Notes: generated by a model from the sequence alone, not told the origin. A stretch of DNA of 64,000 nt from CBDAPI01 sp964565865 (GCA_964565865.1 CAZMGM010000002.1:86985-150984), one strand, 5' to 3'. Numbered from the stretch's first letter, positions 32,612 to 44,201 are shown. Made by a program: numbers and translations.

Positions 32612-34558
32612 GTGAACCGAATCTGGACATACAGTCTCGTTCTCTTGCCAATCGTGCTTGGAATTGCCCAGCTCTTCATGGGGCCAGGATCTGATCTGCC
32701 GGACGGTAGGGTCCCATCGGTCCAGGAGAGCGCGGCTGGCGGACCGGAACAACTCGTGTTCATGCTGCAATACCTGGGCACCGATTACGAGCTGGCAATC
32801 GAGGACGGAGAAGTTATCAGCCAGTTCGAATTCCAGGAGATGCTGGCTTTCAGCCAGGAGGTGGTTGAGCGGTATCGGATATTGAGACCCGACGATCCGA
32901 CGAACATTCTTCCCGGCTTGCGCGAGCTGCAGAATCTTGTGAAGGCAAAAGCCGACCAGAAGACAGTCCGAAGTTGGGCGGGAAAGCTGGTTCAGAGTCT
33001 CTCGAGTGAGTTCAGTGTCACGGCGTTTCCAGCGAGACCGCCGAGGGTTTCTGCAGGAGAACTCATTTACGAAACGAATTGCCAGCGCTGCCATGGTGCG
33101 ACGGGTGCGGGAGATGGCCCTTCCGTGGCAGAGGAGGAGATGGATCCGGGACCCCGCTCCTTCCGCGATCAGCGCCTGAATGCGATGGCACCCTATCAAG
33201 CGTACAACGCAGTTACCTTCGGAGTCGAAGGTACCGCGATGCCGGCGCATGAGACCCTTGATGTACAGGAACGGTGGGATGTGTCCTTCTTCATATTTAC
33301 CCTGAGGGAGGACTTTTCACCTCGAGAACCAATACAGGGCACCAGGGTTAATCTCAGGCAACTGGCGACTCAGTCCAATCTGGAGCTAGCTCTCATGGTC
33401 TCGGATGTAGATGACGCTGCAGCACTCAGCTATGTTGACTATCTCCGACGCTATCCTCCGGAACCTTCCCTGCGTGAATTGCTGGTCGTGGCTCGCGATA
33501 CTCTGAAGCGGAGCGTGGCGGCCTATCGTGACGGAGATGCCGGCGGGGCCGCGGCTCTGTCACTGGACGCGTATCTGTACGGGATTGAACCGGCAGAGGC
33601 CGCGCTGCGGCTGGTTGACTCGGGAATGGTGAACCGCCTCGAGGGTGACCTAGCCAGTTACCGAATGGCCCTCAAGAACGGAGAATCCGTAGAGAAGACT
33701 CTGCTGGCGGCGAGACAGTTGACGAGCACTCTCGACGAAGCCGAGCGAAGCTCGAGGGACACCTGGAGCGGATCGGTGTTTACCTTTGTGCAGGGACTGA
33801 CCATTATCCTGAGAGAGGGCATTGAGGCAGTACTCCTAGTGGGACTCTTGCTGGCATACCTGGCCAAGGCCGGCAGAACAGAGCTCCAGCCATTTGTGTA
33901 TCTGGGATGCACAGGGGGGGTCGTGGCCGGCCTCTTGACCTGGTTGGCTGGCCGTCACCTGCTCCTCTCGGCAGGTTATCGCGAGGCTCTGGAGGGATTC
34001 ACTTCCCTGTTGGCCGCGGGCGTCCTATTCTGGGTCAGCCTCTGGTTCTTTCACAATCTCGATGTGCGGAGATGGAAGGCCTACATGCGGGGGCAGGCAG
34101 CTCTGGCGGTGAAGGCCGGAGGCGGATGGGTGTTGGCCGTTGCCGCCTTTCTGGCAGTCTACCGGGAAGCCCTCGAGACGGCCCTGTTCTACCAGGCTCT
34201 GTGGCTGCGCAGCAGCGGTTCGTTGCTACTGATCCTGGCCGGTCTTCTGGTCGGCATCCTGTTCTTGTCCGGCTTTGTAGTGATCTGGTTGAAACTGGGT
34301 ATCCGTCTCAATCTGAAGCCGTTTTTTGTAGTGACCGGGATTCTTCTGGGCGTGCTGTCGGTTATCTTTGCCGGTTACGGAATACGCGAATTGCAGAACG
34401 TCGGATACGTCAGCGAGACACCGTTGAGCTGGATGATCTCATTTCCCGTTTTCGAGATTTGGCCGGTGCGCGAGGGTCTTGTGCTGCAGGTGGGAATCGT
34501 CCTTTCTTTCCTGCTGGGTTGGCAGTGGGCACGGCGGAGAACTGTTTCCTCGTTGTAG
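32612..34558 (+). CDS. Cytochrome c-FTR1 family iron permease
   Basis: 648 residues from GTG 32612. A signal/TM segment (residues about 5-22) leads to a periplasmic helical part. A class I cytochrome c domain follows with CQRCH (157-161) and Met ligand candidates near GTAMPAHE, then more helical DUF3347-like or spectrin-like sequence. The C-terminal half is the FTR1 permease with about seven helices. It carries both R-E-x-x-E iron motifs, ILREGIEAVLLV (about residue 395) and AVYREALETALFYQ. FTR1 moves iron across the inner membrane and usually needs a ferrous oxidase. The fused cytochrome could carry electrons from Fe(II) oxidation. It stands alone, convergent with the CRTAC1 gene. Confidence 0.88.
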   Translation: MNRIWTYSLVLLPIVLGIAQLFMGPGSDLPDGRVPSVQESAAGGPEQLVFMLQYLGTDYELAIEDGEVISQFEFQEMLAFSQEVVERYRILRPDDPTNILPGLRELQNLVKAKADQKTVRSWAGKLVQSLSSEFSVTAFPARPPRVSAGELIYETNCQRCHGATGAGDGPSVAEEEMDPGPRSFRDQRLNAMAPYQAYNAVTFGVEGTAMPAHETLDVQERWDVSFFIFTLREDFSPREPIQGTRVNLRQLATQSNLELALMVSDVDDAAALSYVDYLRRYPPEPSLRELLVVARDTLKRSVAAYRDGDAGGAAALSLDAYLYGIEPAEAALRLVDSGMVNRLEGDLASYRMALKNGESVEKTLLAARQLTSTLDEAERSSRDTWSGSVFTFVQGLTIILREGIEAVLLVGLLLAYLAKAGRTELQPFVYLGCTGGVVAGLLTWLAGRHLLLSAGYREALEGFTSLLAAGVLFWVSLWFFHNLDVRRWKAYMRGQAALAVKAGGGWVLAVAAFLAVYREALETALFYQALWLRSSGSLLLILAGLLVGILFLSGFVVIWLKLGIRLNLKPFFVVTGILLGVLSVIFAGYGIRELQNVGYVSETPLSWMISFPVFEIWPVREGLVLQVGIVLSFLLGWQWARRRTVSSL

Positions 34559-34608
34559 TTTTCTGTTGAAATACACGAAAACTCATGTACCGGTGGGTGC
34601 CAAGGGTC

Positions 34609-35694
34609 TCACGGCTCAATCAACTTCCTGATCTTCCGCTCCGTCTCTGCGTTCCAGCCCGCCATCACATCTACGACCCGGCCGTTAGCATCGACGACCA
34701 GTGAGAGGGGGATGAACATCTCGCCTGATGGGAACACTCGCTGGATGGTGGCGGGGTTGGTTCGGAAGAGGGGGTAGGTTACACCGAGTTGTTCCCCGAA
34801 TTTTTTGACCCGACCAAAGTCCTGATCGTCAAGGCTGACGCCGATGAGTTGGAAACCTGCCTCACTCAGCTTCGAACTCAAGCGTTGAAGTTCTGGCATC
34901 TCTTTAACACAGGGTCCGCAGTAGGTAGCCCAGAAGTTAATCACATAGGGCCGGTCGGGACGCAGTGTCTGCAGTCCGGGCTGTTCGTTGTCAGCCGATA
35001 CCAGAGGGCCTAACTCCAACTGGGGCAAGGGGTCACCGTGTGTGAGCCCGAGCTTCATCCAGTGGGTCTCACCTTTGCCCACAGGTTCGGGCAATCGCCC
35101 TCTTCTTTCTTTGAGACGCTGGAGGACTGGATCCCCTTCAACCAGTTTCACAGAACTGTTCACTGCCGGACCCGGGTAACGTTGAACCAAGCCGGAGGGC
35201 CACACGACTTCTAACCAAGCGATTTCATCCTGGGTACCCAGACCAAACAGAGGCCTCGAGTCCGATTGCGCGAGGAATCCACTTCCTCCGGATTTGATTC
35301 GGGTCTGCGTGCCCAGGGAGGTCTTCAGGCGCACAATGGCCCCAAAGGCATCGCGACCGCTTTCTCTCCCTTCCAGAGTGACTCGTAAAAAGTGGTTCCG
35401 GTTGCCCAAGTTGTTTCGGAAGAGCTGATGTCCCTCACCTTGAATGTTGGTTACGAACAGGTCGGAATCCCCGTCGTTATCAAAGTCCGCCACTACTGCA
35501 GCCCGGCCGTCGGATATTGAATCGACGCCCGAAATACCCGAGATGTCCACGAAACGCTGACCCTTTTCGTTCAAGAACAGCGTGTTTCGTTCAAACCCAC
35601 TGAAAGAGAATCCCTCCTTGAAAATCAGGCGCATGTGATTATTCTGGTAGCTCTGGTTGCCGGCTTTTTCGGAACTCAGGCTCGACGTCACCAC
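34609..35694 (-). CDS. C-terminal part of the CRTAC1-TlpA protein (after an in-frame TGA)
   Basis: The same reading frame as the upstream part (35713-37395), separated from it only by TGA at 35715-35713. This part finishes the FG-GAP propeller (VVADFDNDGDSDLFVTN), contains the ASPIC/UnbV domain (NHFLRVTLEGRES..., FGLGTQDEIAWLEVVWPSG) and ends in a TlpA-like thioredoxin domain. Its redox site is WATYCGPCVKEMPEL and the cis-Pro region is FIPLSLVVDANG. Used as a separate protein from GTG 35694 it would lack a signal peptide, so the thioredoxin would be in the wrong compartment. It is most sensibly half of one secreted 929-residue protein. Confidence 0.75.
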   Translation of the reverse strand: MVTSSLSSEKAGNQSYQNNHMRLIFKEGFSFSGFERNTLFLNEKGQRFVDISGISGVDSISDGRAAVVADFDNDGDSDLFVTNIQGEGHQLFRNNLGNRNHFLRVTLEGRESGRDAFGAIVRLKTSLGTQTRIKSGGSGFLAQSDSRPLFGLGTQDEIAWLEVVWPSGLVQRYPGPAVNSSVKLVEGDPVLQRLKERRGRLPEPVGKGETHWMKLGLTHGDPLPQLELGPLVSADNEQPGLQTLRPDRPYVINFWATYCGPCVKEMPELQRLSSKLSEAGFQLIGVSLDDQDFGRVKKFGEQLGVTYPLFRTNPATIQRVFPSGEMFIPLSLVVDANGRVVDVMAGWNAETERKIRKLIEP

Positions 35695-35715
35695 GTGACG
35701 CCAGAAGAAGCTTCA
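35686..35715 (-). other. In-frame TGA followed by a small hairpin
   Basis: On the minus strand: TGA (35715-35713), 12 bases, then the perfect palindrome CGTCAC-GTG-GTGACG (35700-35686). The apical loop starts 19 bases after the TGA with a G. This satisfies the loose spacing rule for bacterial selenocysteine insertion elements, but so would many chance hairpins. Confidence 0.3.
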
Positions 35716-37395
35716 GGTGTCCTTCATGGATTTTCCGCTGACGAAACCATTGGGTGTATAGAGGTCTTCCCACCCGTCGTTGTCCGTGTCCACAAACACT
35801 CCTCCGAAGGCCCAACCCCCGGGGAACGGACCAACCTGGTCGGTCACGTCGGAAAAGAGCCCCGGGGCTCTTTGCTGGAAGAGAGTGTTTCCGGAAGCCA
35901 GTTTCATGAGGAGGTTGTCATCACGACTGCCCTCAGGAAAGAGACGATCGAGGATCCGGTTTCCCGCTGTGGAGGACATATTACTGACGTAGAGATCCAG
36001 GTCTCCGTCGTTGTCGTAGTCTCCGAAAGACACGCCCATGCCGTTTCCGACGTCAAGGGTTCCCGACGTCTCCGCTCTGTCCCTGAAATTCTCCCCCCGG
36101 TTGATGAACAGCGCATTACTGCCGAAATCGTTGGCAACATAGAGATCAAGCTTGCCGTCCGCATTGACATCAGCAAACTGGGCAGCGTAGCTCCAGCGCC
36201 GATCAGCGGCGGTCCAGGATTTGCCACTTTCCCGAAAAGTTCCGTCCTTTTGATTGAGGAAAAGCAGATTTGGCGTCCCGTTTCCAGCCTGATGCCATGA
36301 ATCGGGCATGACTCTGCCGTACAGGTTGTAAGACGTGACGTAAACGTCGGTCCACCCGTCATTATTTACGTCTCCGGCCGTCGCACTGAACCCAATTGCT
36401 GGATGAGCTGCACCCGCCTCCTCTGAAATGTCCCGAAAAACGAGTCTACCCTCGGGTATCAGGCGGTTCTCGAACAGCATTTGGTCCCCAAGGGCAGCCA
36501 GAAACAAGTCGAGATCGCCATCGTTGTCGAAGTCCAACAGCAGTGGCGAAGTCGCTGTGCGCGTGATCTCGAGACCGGTCCGGCCGGCCGCTTCTTCAAA
36601 GCGGCCCTTGCCCTGGTTCAAGTAGAGGTAATTGCGTCCGATGCCGGTGACGAAGAGATCGACCATTCCGTCTCTGTTTAAATCAGCTGCTGCGGCGCCA
36701 TGGTAAACAAAGTCGTCATTTCCCGGCGAGCCGTAACGGGGCAGGGCCAGGGCCAGACCTGCTGGCGCTGAAATCTCGGAAAACGGAACGGGGCTGGATT
36801 CTGCAACGGAGAGCTCACTTAGTCGGAGGGTTGAGATGAGCCAGACCTCGCTTCCGGCCGGCCTGTGGGCTTCCAGGCTTCCTTGCCCTCTGACCCAGAG
36901 GCGGTGATCTGAGGATTTCTCGCCGACCAGGAAAAACTTCAGCTGTCCCTCCCCCTTCGCACCGGAGTCTTGCTCGTCAAAGTGTGCTCCACTGATCTTG
37001 AAGCGGCTGTCCTCAATGCGACTAAATGGTCCGACAAAACGCAGCCACTGTGCCAGCCATTCCGATCTTGAGACCCTCTCCGCGGTCGACTGCTGGAGTT
37101 TCAGGTCGTAGATTCGACTGCCGTTTCGTTCCCATTGCGATGAGCCGGTTCCTAGTTCCGGAAGTCGGGTTGCCTCCAACTCTTCTGCCAGGGATTGCTC
37201 CATGGAAGTCACGTTGCCCTCGCTGACAGCAAGCGAAAAATCCAGCAGCTGGTTGGCGAGTGATTCGGAGAGTTCTTCGGTTCTTTCCATCTCGGGACCG
37301 GCTACCCTTGTTTCAGTGGCAGACAGGGCCTGGCCCGGCACGGCCGGGGTTGTCAGGCATGTCGCGAATAGTCCGAGAGCCCACTTTCTTATCAT
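35713..37395 (-). CDS. N-terminal part of a CRTAC1-type FG-GAP protein, ending at in-frame TGA
   Basis: I chose ATG 37395 (MIRKWALGLFATCLTTPAVPG), a normal signal peptide; the longer frame from 37536 overlaps the TerC remnant. After a 180-residue NTF2-like or helical region come FG-GAP repeats with calcium loops (DLNRDGMVD, DFDNDGDLD, DVNNDGWTD, DVNADGKLD, DYDNDGDLD, DTDNDGWED). The frame stops at NGFVSGKSMKDT followed by TGA. Directly after that codon the same frame continues SFFWRHVV and on into the ASPIC/UnbV-thioredoxin part. The break is therefore a single codon, not a frameshift. Confidence 0.8.
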   Translation of the reverse strand: MIRKWALGLFATCLTTPAVPGQALSATETRVAGPEMERTEELSESLANQLLDFSLAVSEGNVTSMEQSLAEELEATRLPELGTGSSQWERNGSRIYDLKLQQSTAERVSRSEWLAQWLRFVGPFSRIEDSRFKISGAHFDEQDSGAKGEGQLKFFLVGEKSSDHRLWVRGQGSLEAHRPAGSEVWLISTLRLSELSVAESSPVPFSEISAPAGLALALPRYGSPGNDDFVYHGAAAADLNRDGMVDLFVTGIGRNYLYLNQGKGRFEEAAGRTGLEITRTATSPLLLDFDNDGDLDLFLAALGDQMLFENRLIPEGRLVFRDISEEAGAAHPAIGFSATAGDVNNDGWTDVYVTSYNLYGRVMPDSWHQAGNGTPNLLFLNQKDGTFRESGKSWTAADRRWSYAAQFADVNADGKLDLYVANDFGSNALFINRGENFRDRAETSGTLDVGNGMGVSFGDYDNDGDLDLYVSNMSSTAGNRILDRLFPEGSRDDNLLMKLASGNTLFQQRAPGLFSDVTDQVGPFPGGWAFGGVFVDTDNDGWEDLYTPNGFVSGKSMKDT

Positions 37396-37513
37396 GCTCA
37401 GAGCATTATATGTGCAGTGGGTCGGGTCAGTGTCAACCATACTGTCCACGCCCGAAGGAGAGAACCCCTTCGCCTTCCCACGGTGAGAAGGGCGTGTGGG
37501 TGTCAAGGAGCAA

Positions 37514-37669
37514 TTAGGATTTGTCAACCCGGCCAACCCTCCAGGCGCGCTGCCGCAGGTGGGAAGGAAGCCGCTGACAGGCCAGGGATATGAAGATCAG
37601 GTTGTCTATACCCAGTACGATTTCCAGAACAGCCAGGGCAAAGAAAGCAATAATGATTTCTGTGGTCAT
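37514..37669 (-). pseudogene. Truncated TerC-family protein
   Basis: A 51-codon frame beginning ATG 37669, TTEIIIAFFALAVLEIVLGI then DNLIFISLACQRLPSHLRQR, is the first helix and loop of TerC membrane proteins, including the LGIDN metal-binding motif. It stops after RVGRVDKS. Intact TerC has more than 200 residues, so this is a 3'-deleted remnant. It lies 18 bases downstream of the DUF389-like gene. Confidence 0.7.
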
Positions 37670-37687
37670 GACAGGCAGATTTGCTCC

Positions 37688-38140
37688 TCAGAGTTCGGGG
37701 AAAGTAAGCAGGGTAAAAATGAGAATCATCACCAGCACACTCCAAACCAGGATAGCTTTACGGCTGGCGCTCCTCACCGTACGCGTCTCCCACCCGGTTC
37801 GAGGTCGGACACCCTTGTCCGGGAACACGATGACACCCGCCAGGTTGACGCAGATGACATTTGCCAACAACAGGAATGCCTCCCCCAGTGAAAGCGACCG
37901 GTGGCCTGAGCCCAGCAGGAGTCCGGTACTCACAGCAGGTGGGAGCAGGAGCCCGACTGCCATTACGCCGATAACGATGGCCGCGACAATAGCGGAGAGC
38001 GCAACTATGGGAAGAAAGTCACGTGTCTTGGGTGAATCAGGAGTTCGCCACAGACCGAGAGGGATTTTCTCGGCCAGCAGCAGCTCTGCCTCGATGACCT
38101 CCGAGCAGGGAGGTACGATTGCGATCACCCTCAAAGTCAT
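37688..38140 (-). CDS. Short DUF389-like membrane protein, probably truncated
   Basis: 150 residues. The part from AIVAAIVIGVMAVGLLLPPA through AFLLLANVICVNLAGVIVF to GVRPRTGW matches the C-terminal helices of DUF389 (TIGR00341) membrane proteins, which normally have 300-450 residues. The first 40 residues (MTLRVIAIVPPCSEVIEAEL) are not membrane-like and look like a fragment of the usual cytoplasmic domain. No Shine-Dalgarno is clear. It may be an internal-deletion derivative; whether it is made is unknown. About 340 bases separate it from the divergent DUF1080 gene, with only that gene's promoter seen there. Confidence 0.5.
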   Translation of the reverse strand: MTLRVIAIVPPCSEVIEAELLLAEKIPLGLWRTPDSPKTRDFLPIVALSAIVAAIVIGVMAVGLLLPPAVSTGLLLGSGHRSLSLGEAFLLLANVICVNLAGVIVFPDKGVRPRTGWETRTVRSASRKAILVWSVLVMILIFTLLTFPEL

Positions 38141-38418
38141 TGGTGTTGGTAACGAAGTTTATGATTGAGCGCTGACCCCTTTACTGCACCTGCTGGCGCT
38201 TGTGCGGTTGCCGGTTTCTTTATTGGTTAGTGGTTCTTGCTTTCATTCATGAACGGATGAGAGCCGCACGGGAGCGGCCATAAAGCAAGGCAACAGATTC
38301 TTTTCGTCCGTCCCCAGGTTTCTGTCCGTGGCTCTGATTTCCCGTCAACTTTCAACTGTCAACCGGTAACCAACAAACGGGCGCCCCACACGCTTGTCCC
38401 GTCCAGACGGGAGACGCC

Positions 38419-38446
38419 TTGGACAAGCAGGACGAAGAGATATAAG
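38419..38446 (+). promoter_or_regulatory. Candidate promoter of the DUF1080 gene
   Basis: TTGGAC (38419-38424), 16-base spacer, TATAAG (38441-38446). It would start transcription about 25 bases before GTG 38478, which has GGGAGG six bases upstream. Confidence 0.45.
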
Positions 38447-38477
38447 GTACTCCAATCAAAGAGCAGGGAGGTTGATT

Positions 38478-39536
38478 GTGAAGAAACATATGACCGTCGT
38501 TTTGATTGGGATCGCCAGCTTAGGTGGCCACCTGTTTGCCCAGCTGCCGGGTGCGTGGAAGAGTCACGACATGCAGAGAGCCAGGCCGCCGGTCGTGAAA
38601 CCTTCTCCTCAGAGCCTTCCGGTTCCACCGCCCGCCTCCGCCGTGGTGCTGTTCGACGGGAAAGACTTCTCCAACTGGCGTGCAGTCGAGGGTGCCCCCC
38701 CCGTCTGGAAGCTGAAAGACGGTTACATGGAAGTCGTTCCAGGTTCGGGGGACATTTGGTCACGGGATGTTTTCGGAGACATCCAGCTGCACATCGAGTG
38801 GATGATCCCTGAATCTGAGGGTGCAGGCCAAGAGGACGGAAACAGTGGGGTGTTTCTGATGGATCGATATGAAGTCCAGATCCTGAATTCTTTCCAGTCA
38901 GCCACCTACGCAGACGGCCAGGCAGGCGCCCTCTACGGCCAGTTTCCGCCTCTAGCAAATGCTTCTCTGGCCCCGGGGAACTGGCAGTCGTATGACATTG
39001 TTTTCCGGCGCCCCCGGTTCGATCCCAATGGAAAGCTGCTGCAGGGAGCTCGTCTAACCGTCTTTCACAACGGAGTACTGGTCCAGGACTGCGCAGAACT
39101 GGTCGGTCCCACCGATTGGCTGTACCCCAAACCCTATACCCCTCATCCCGATCGACTCCCGCTCAGACTCCAGGACCACGACGCCCGGGTTCGCTTCAGG
39201 AACATCTGGCTGCGCACCCTTCCTGAAAACTCCGAACCGAGTTCTACTCATGTGGACTCGGCTGTACTGGGTCTGTCGGAACAGGAGTTGGCTGGCTACG
39301 TCGGCCACTACCAGTACCTGGATGGCGAAGAATTTCTCATTCGACTTGAAGAGGGGATCCTGCTGGCCGGATTGCACCTTCCGAAACGCATCGAACTGGT
39401 CCCCAGGTCGCGCAGTGAGTTCGACCTGCGGTGGACCGCGGCGAAGCTGGTTTTCGATCTCGATGGGGATGGGGCTCCCACAGGAGTCACGCTTCATATT
39501 GGGCTCGGGAAGAGGAGAGCGCGAAGGGTCCGTTGA
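38478..39536 (+). CDS. DUF1080 (3-keto-disaccharide hydrolase family) secreted protein
   Basis: GTG 38478 with a good GGGAGG gives 352 residues; the frame upstream is a shadow. A signal peptide (MTVVLIGIASLGGHLFAQ) precedes a concanavalin-like DUF1080 domain: VVLFDGKDFSNWRAVEG, DIQLHIEWMIPE, GNSGVFLMDRYEVQILNSF, RLPLRLQDHDARVRFRNIWL. The family includes 3-keto-glucoside hydrolases and glycan-binding proteins and is abundant in the same phyla as PSD1/DUF1501. The last about 100 residues (AGYVGHYQYLDGEEFLIRLE) are a small extra domain like those ending serine-hydrolase proteins. It probably acts on sugars outside the inner membrane. Confidence 0.85.
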   Translation: MKKHMTVVLIGIASLGGHLFAQLPGAWKSHDMQRARPPVVKPSPQSLPVPPPASAVVLFDGKDFSNWRAVEGAPPVWKLKDGYMEVVPGSGDIWSRDVFGDIQLHIEWMIPESEGAGQEDGNSGVFLMDRYEVQILNSFQSATYADGQAGALYGQFPPLANASLAPGNWQSYDIVFRRPRFDPNGKLLQGARLTVFHNGVLVQDCAELVGPTDWLYPKPYTPHPDRLPLRLQDHDARVRFRNIWLRTLPENSEPSSTHVDSAVLGLSEQELAGYVGHYQYLDGEEFLIRLEEGILLAGLHLPKRIELVPRSRSEFDLRWTAAKLVFDLDGDGAPTGVTLHIGLGKRRARRVR

Positions 39537-39924
39537 TGGTTACCCACACTGTAACCTTTGTGCCTTCGTGGTGAAAATTCCCACTAGCAGCTAGGAGGCA
39601 AGAACCGGATTCTGCAGTAGGAGAAAGAGTTGCTCACTTCTCCAATAAAGCAGTTTTGTTCTTGGATAGTGAGAGGTTGGAACTCGAAAATGATTGGTGA
39701 GCATGTCTCCGGGATGGAGTCGGCTGTCCCCACGAAAGGCTCCCCACGCACGAATATCCATCATGGACCGGAGCCAGAATACGGATCCAATCTGAGAGGC
39801 TGGAGATACGACTGCAGTCCAAGACCGAATCGTAAACAGTCGATGTTTTCTGCCAGGGCCAACATCAACTGAAGTCGCAGAATTCGACCAGGACCCTCGA
39901 CAGAAGGAGTCCAGATAAGGGCTG
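39537..39924. other. Intergenic region with one dispersed-repeat copy
   Basis: About 390 bases between convergent DUF1080 and guaB genes. Apart from the short repeat at 39555-39576 I see no gene remnant, terminator stem or RNA gene. Confidence 0.4.
39555..39576 (-). repeat. Short dispersed repeat, copy 1
   Basis: The plus strand reads CCTTTGTGCCTTCGTGGTGA (then AA). Its reverse complement matches 63719-63740 at 19 of 22 positions. Similar strings are scattered in non-coding DNA of several phyla; function unknown. Confidence 0.45.
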
Positions 39925-41385
39925 CTAGAGGTTCTCGACCCGGTAGTTGGGAGCCTCCTTAGTCACGACCACGTCATGTACGTGTGACTCCCGCAGGCCC
40001 AGGTTGGTGATTCGAAGAAAAGTGGCCTGTTTCTGTAGTTCTGGAATCGTGGCTACACCGCAGTAACCCATTCCTGCACGCAGCCCTCCCAGCAGAGTGG
40101 GGATCAGGTTTCCCACTGTTCCCTTGTACGGGACCCGCCCTTCGATACCCTCGGGGACGAGTTTGCTCTCTTCCTGGTCTTCCAGACCGTAGCGATCAGC
40201 TGACCGGCCTCCCATGGCGCCTAGAGATCCCATCCCACGGTAAGTTTTGTAGCTTCTGTTCTGGTAGAAAATTAGCTCACCGGGTGACTCGTCTGTACCC
40301 GCGAAAAGATTCCCAATCATGACCGAGTCCGCCCCGGCTGCCAGAGCCTTCACGATATCTCCAGAATACTTGATTCCTCCGTCGGCGATCACCGGGAGGC
40401 CCAACTTGCTGGCAACCTCAACCGTTTCCAGGATAGCCGTGATCTGGGGTACACCCGTGCCGCTGATGACTCGGGTTGTGCAGATGCTCCCCGGCCCCAT
40501 CCCTACTTTGACTGCGTCAGCTCCACTATCGTGAAGCTCACGAGCCGCCTCTCCCGAAGCAATATTACCGGCGATTAAGTCGGATGTCGAAAGTTGTTTC
40601 TTGAGCTCCACCAGCGCGGCAATTACCCGGGAGGTGTGTCCGTGTGCTGTATCGACGGTTATGACGTCCGCCCCTGCCCCCTCGAGTTCTGATGCCCGTT
40701 CAAGGTAATCTCCGGTTGTACCTACTGCAGCACCCACGCACAATCGGCCCAGGACATCCTTGCAGGCGTTAGGGTAAGCGATGGCCTTCATGATGTCCTT
40801 GACAGTGATCAGGCCTTTGAGCCTGTACTCGTCGTCGACCACCGGTAGCTTTTCGATCCGATGCTGATGCAGCCTGCGCTTGGCCTTTTCCAGACTGATC
40901 CCCTCCTTGACCGTAACCAGATCTTCGCTTGTCATGACATCGGAGACCCGGAGCTCCATGTTGGATTCGAAGCGCAGGTCTCGATGTGTCAGAATGCCCA
41001 GCAGCGTCCCTTCGTCGTCGGTGATAGGAACCCCGGAGATATTATATTTCTCCATGACCGCAAACACGGCCCGGATTCGATCGTGCGGCCTCATCGTGAT
41101 GGGGTCGACGATCATCCCCGATTCGGAGCGCTTCACCTTGTCGACCTCTGCACTCTGCTGAGCGATGGAAAGGTTCCGGTGGACGATGCCTATCCCGCCT
41201 TGTCGGGCCAGGGCCACAGCCATCGGGGCCTCCGTTACCGTGTCCATGGCTGAGGAGACCAGGGGAATCCGTAGCTGGATGTTCCGGGAGAGAGTCGTCG
41301 AAAGATCGGTCTCCCCGGGCAGGACTTCACTGCGGCAGGGTTTGAGGATCACGTCGTCGAAACTGAGTGCTGCAGGGATCTCCAT
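39925..41385 (-). CDS. guaB: Inosine-5'-monophosphate dehydrogenase
   Basis: 486 residues, full length. Order: N-terminal barrel part (ALSFDDVILKPCRSEVLPGE), two CBS domains (about residues 95-205; VMTSEDLVTVKEG, ITVKDIMKAIAYPN), then the catalytic half with the active-site loop GPGSICTTRV (catalytic Cys), DGGIKYSGDIVKALAAGA and the flap RGMGSLGAM. It oxidises IMP to XMP, the committed step of GTP synthesis. The -10 box TATAAT ends only 6 bases before the ATG, so the mRNA is probably leaderless. It is divergent from secA. Confidence 0.97.
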   Translation of the reverse strand: MEIPAALSFDDVILKPCRSEVLPGETDLSTTLSRNIQLRIPLVSSAMDTVTEAPMAVALARQGGIGIVHRNLSIAQQSAEVDKVKRSESGMIVDPITMRPHDRIRAVFAVMEKYNISGVPITDDEGTLLGILTHRDLRFESNMELRVSDVMTSEDLVTVKEGISLEKAKRRLHQHRIEKLPVVDDEYRLKGLITVKDIMKAIAYPNACKDVLGRLCVGAAVGTTGDYLERASELEGAGADVITVDTAHGHTSRVIAALVELKKQLSTSDLIAGNIASGEAARELHDSGADAVKVGMGPGSICTTRVISGTGVPQITAILETVEVASKLGLPVIADGGIKYSGDIVKALAAGADSVMIGNLFAGTDESPGELIFYQNRSYKTYRGMGSLGAMGGRSADRYGLEDQEESKLVPEGIEGRVPYKGTVGNLIPTLLGGLRAGMGYCGVATIPELQKQATFLRITNLGLRESHVHDVVVTKEAPNYRVENL

Positions 41386-41391
41386 GGACGG

Positions 41392-41420
41392 ATTATAGGG
41401 ATGGTCTTAGACGCTGGCAA
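41392..41420 (-). promoter_or_regulatory. Near-consensus promoter of guaB, leaderless geometry
   Basis: On the minus strand TTGCCA (41420-41415), 17-base spacer, TATAAT (41397-41392). The ATG is at 41385, six bases after the -10, exactly where transcription should begin. There is no room for a Shine-Dalgarno. Confidence 0.7.
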
Positions 41421-41501
41421 GTTCAGGGGATTCGGGCAGTGGCCCAGGACGGCGCAGAGCGCAGCCTGAGGGCTGGGCTTCGGTGCTAGAATGAGCGAGA
41501 A

Positions 41502-44201
<2,700 letters not shown>

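Noticed and set aside
38379..38415. Hairpin TCCCGTC-CA-GACGGGA before the DUF1080 promoter as a terminator.
   Set aside because: The loop is only two bases and no T-run follows on either strand.
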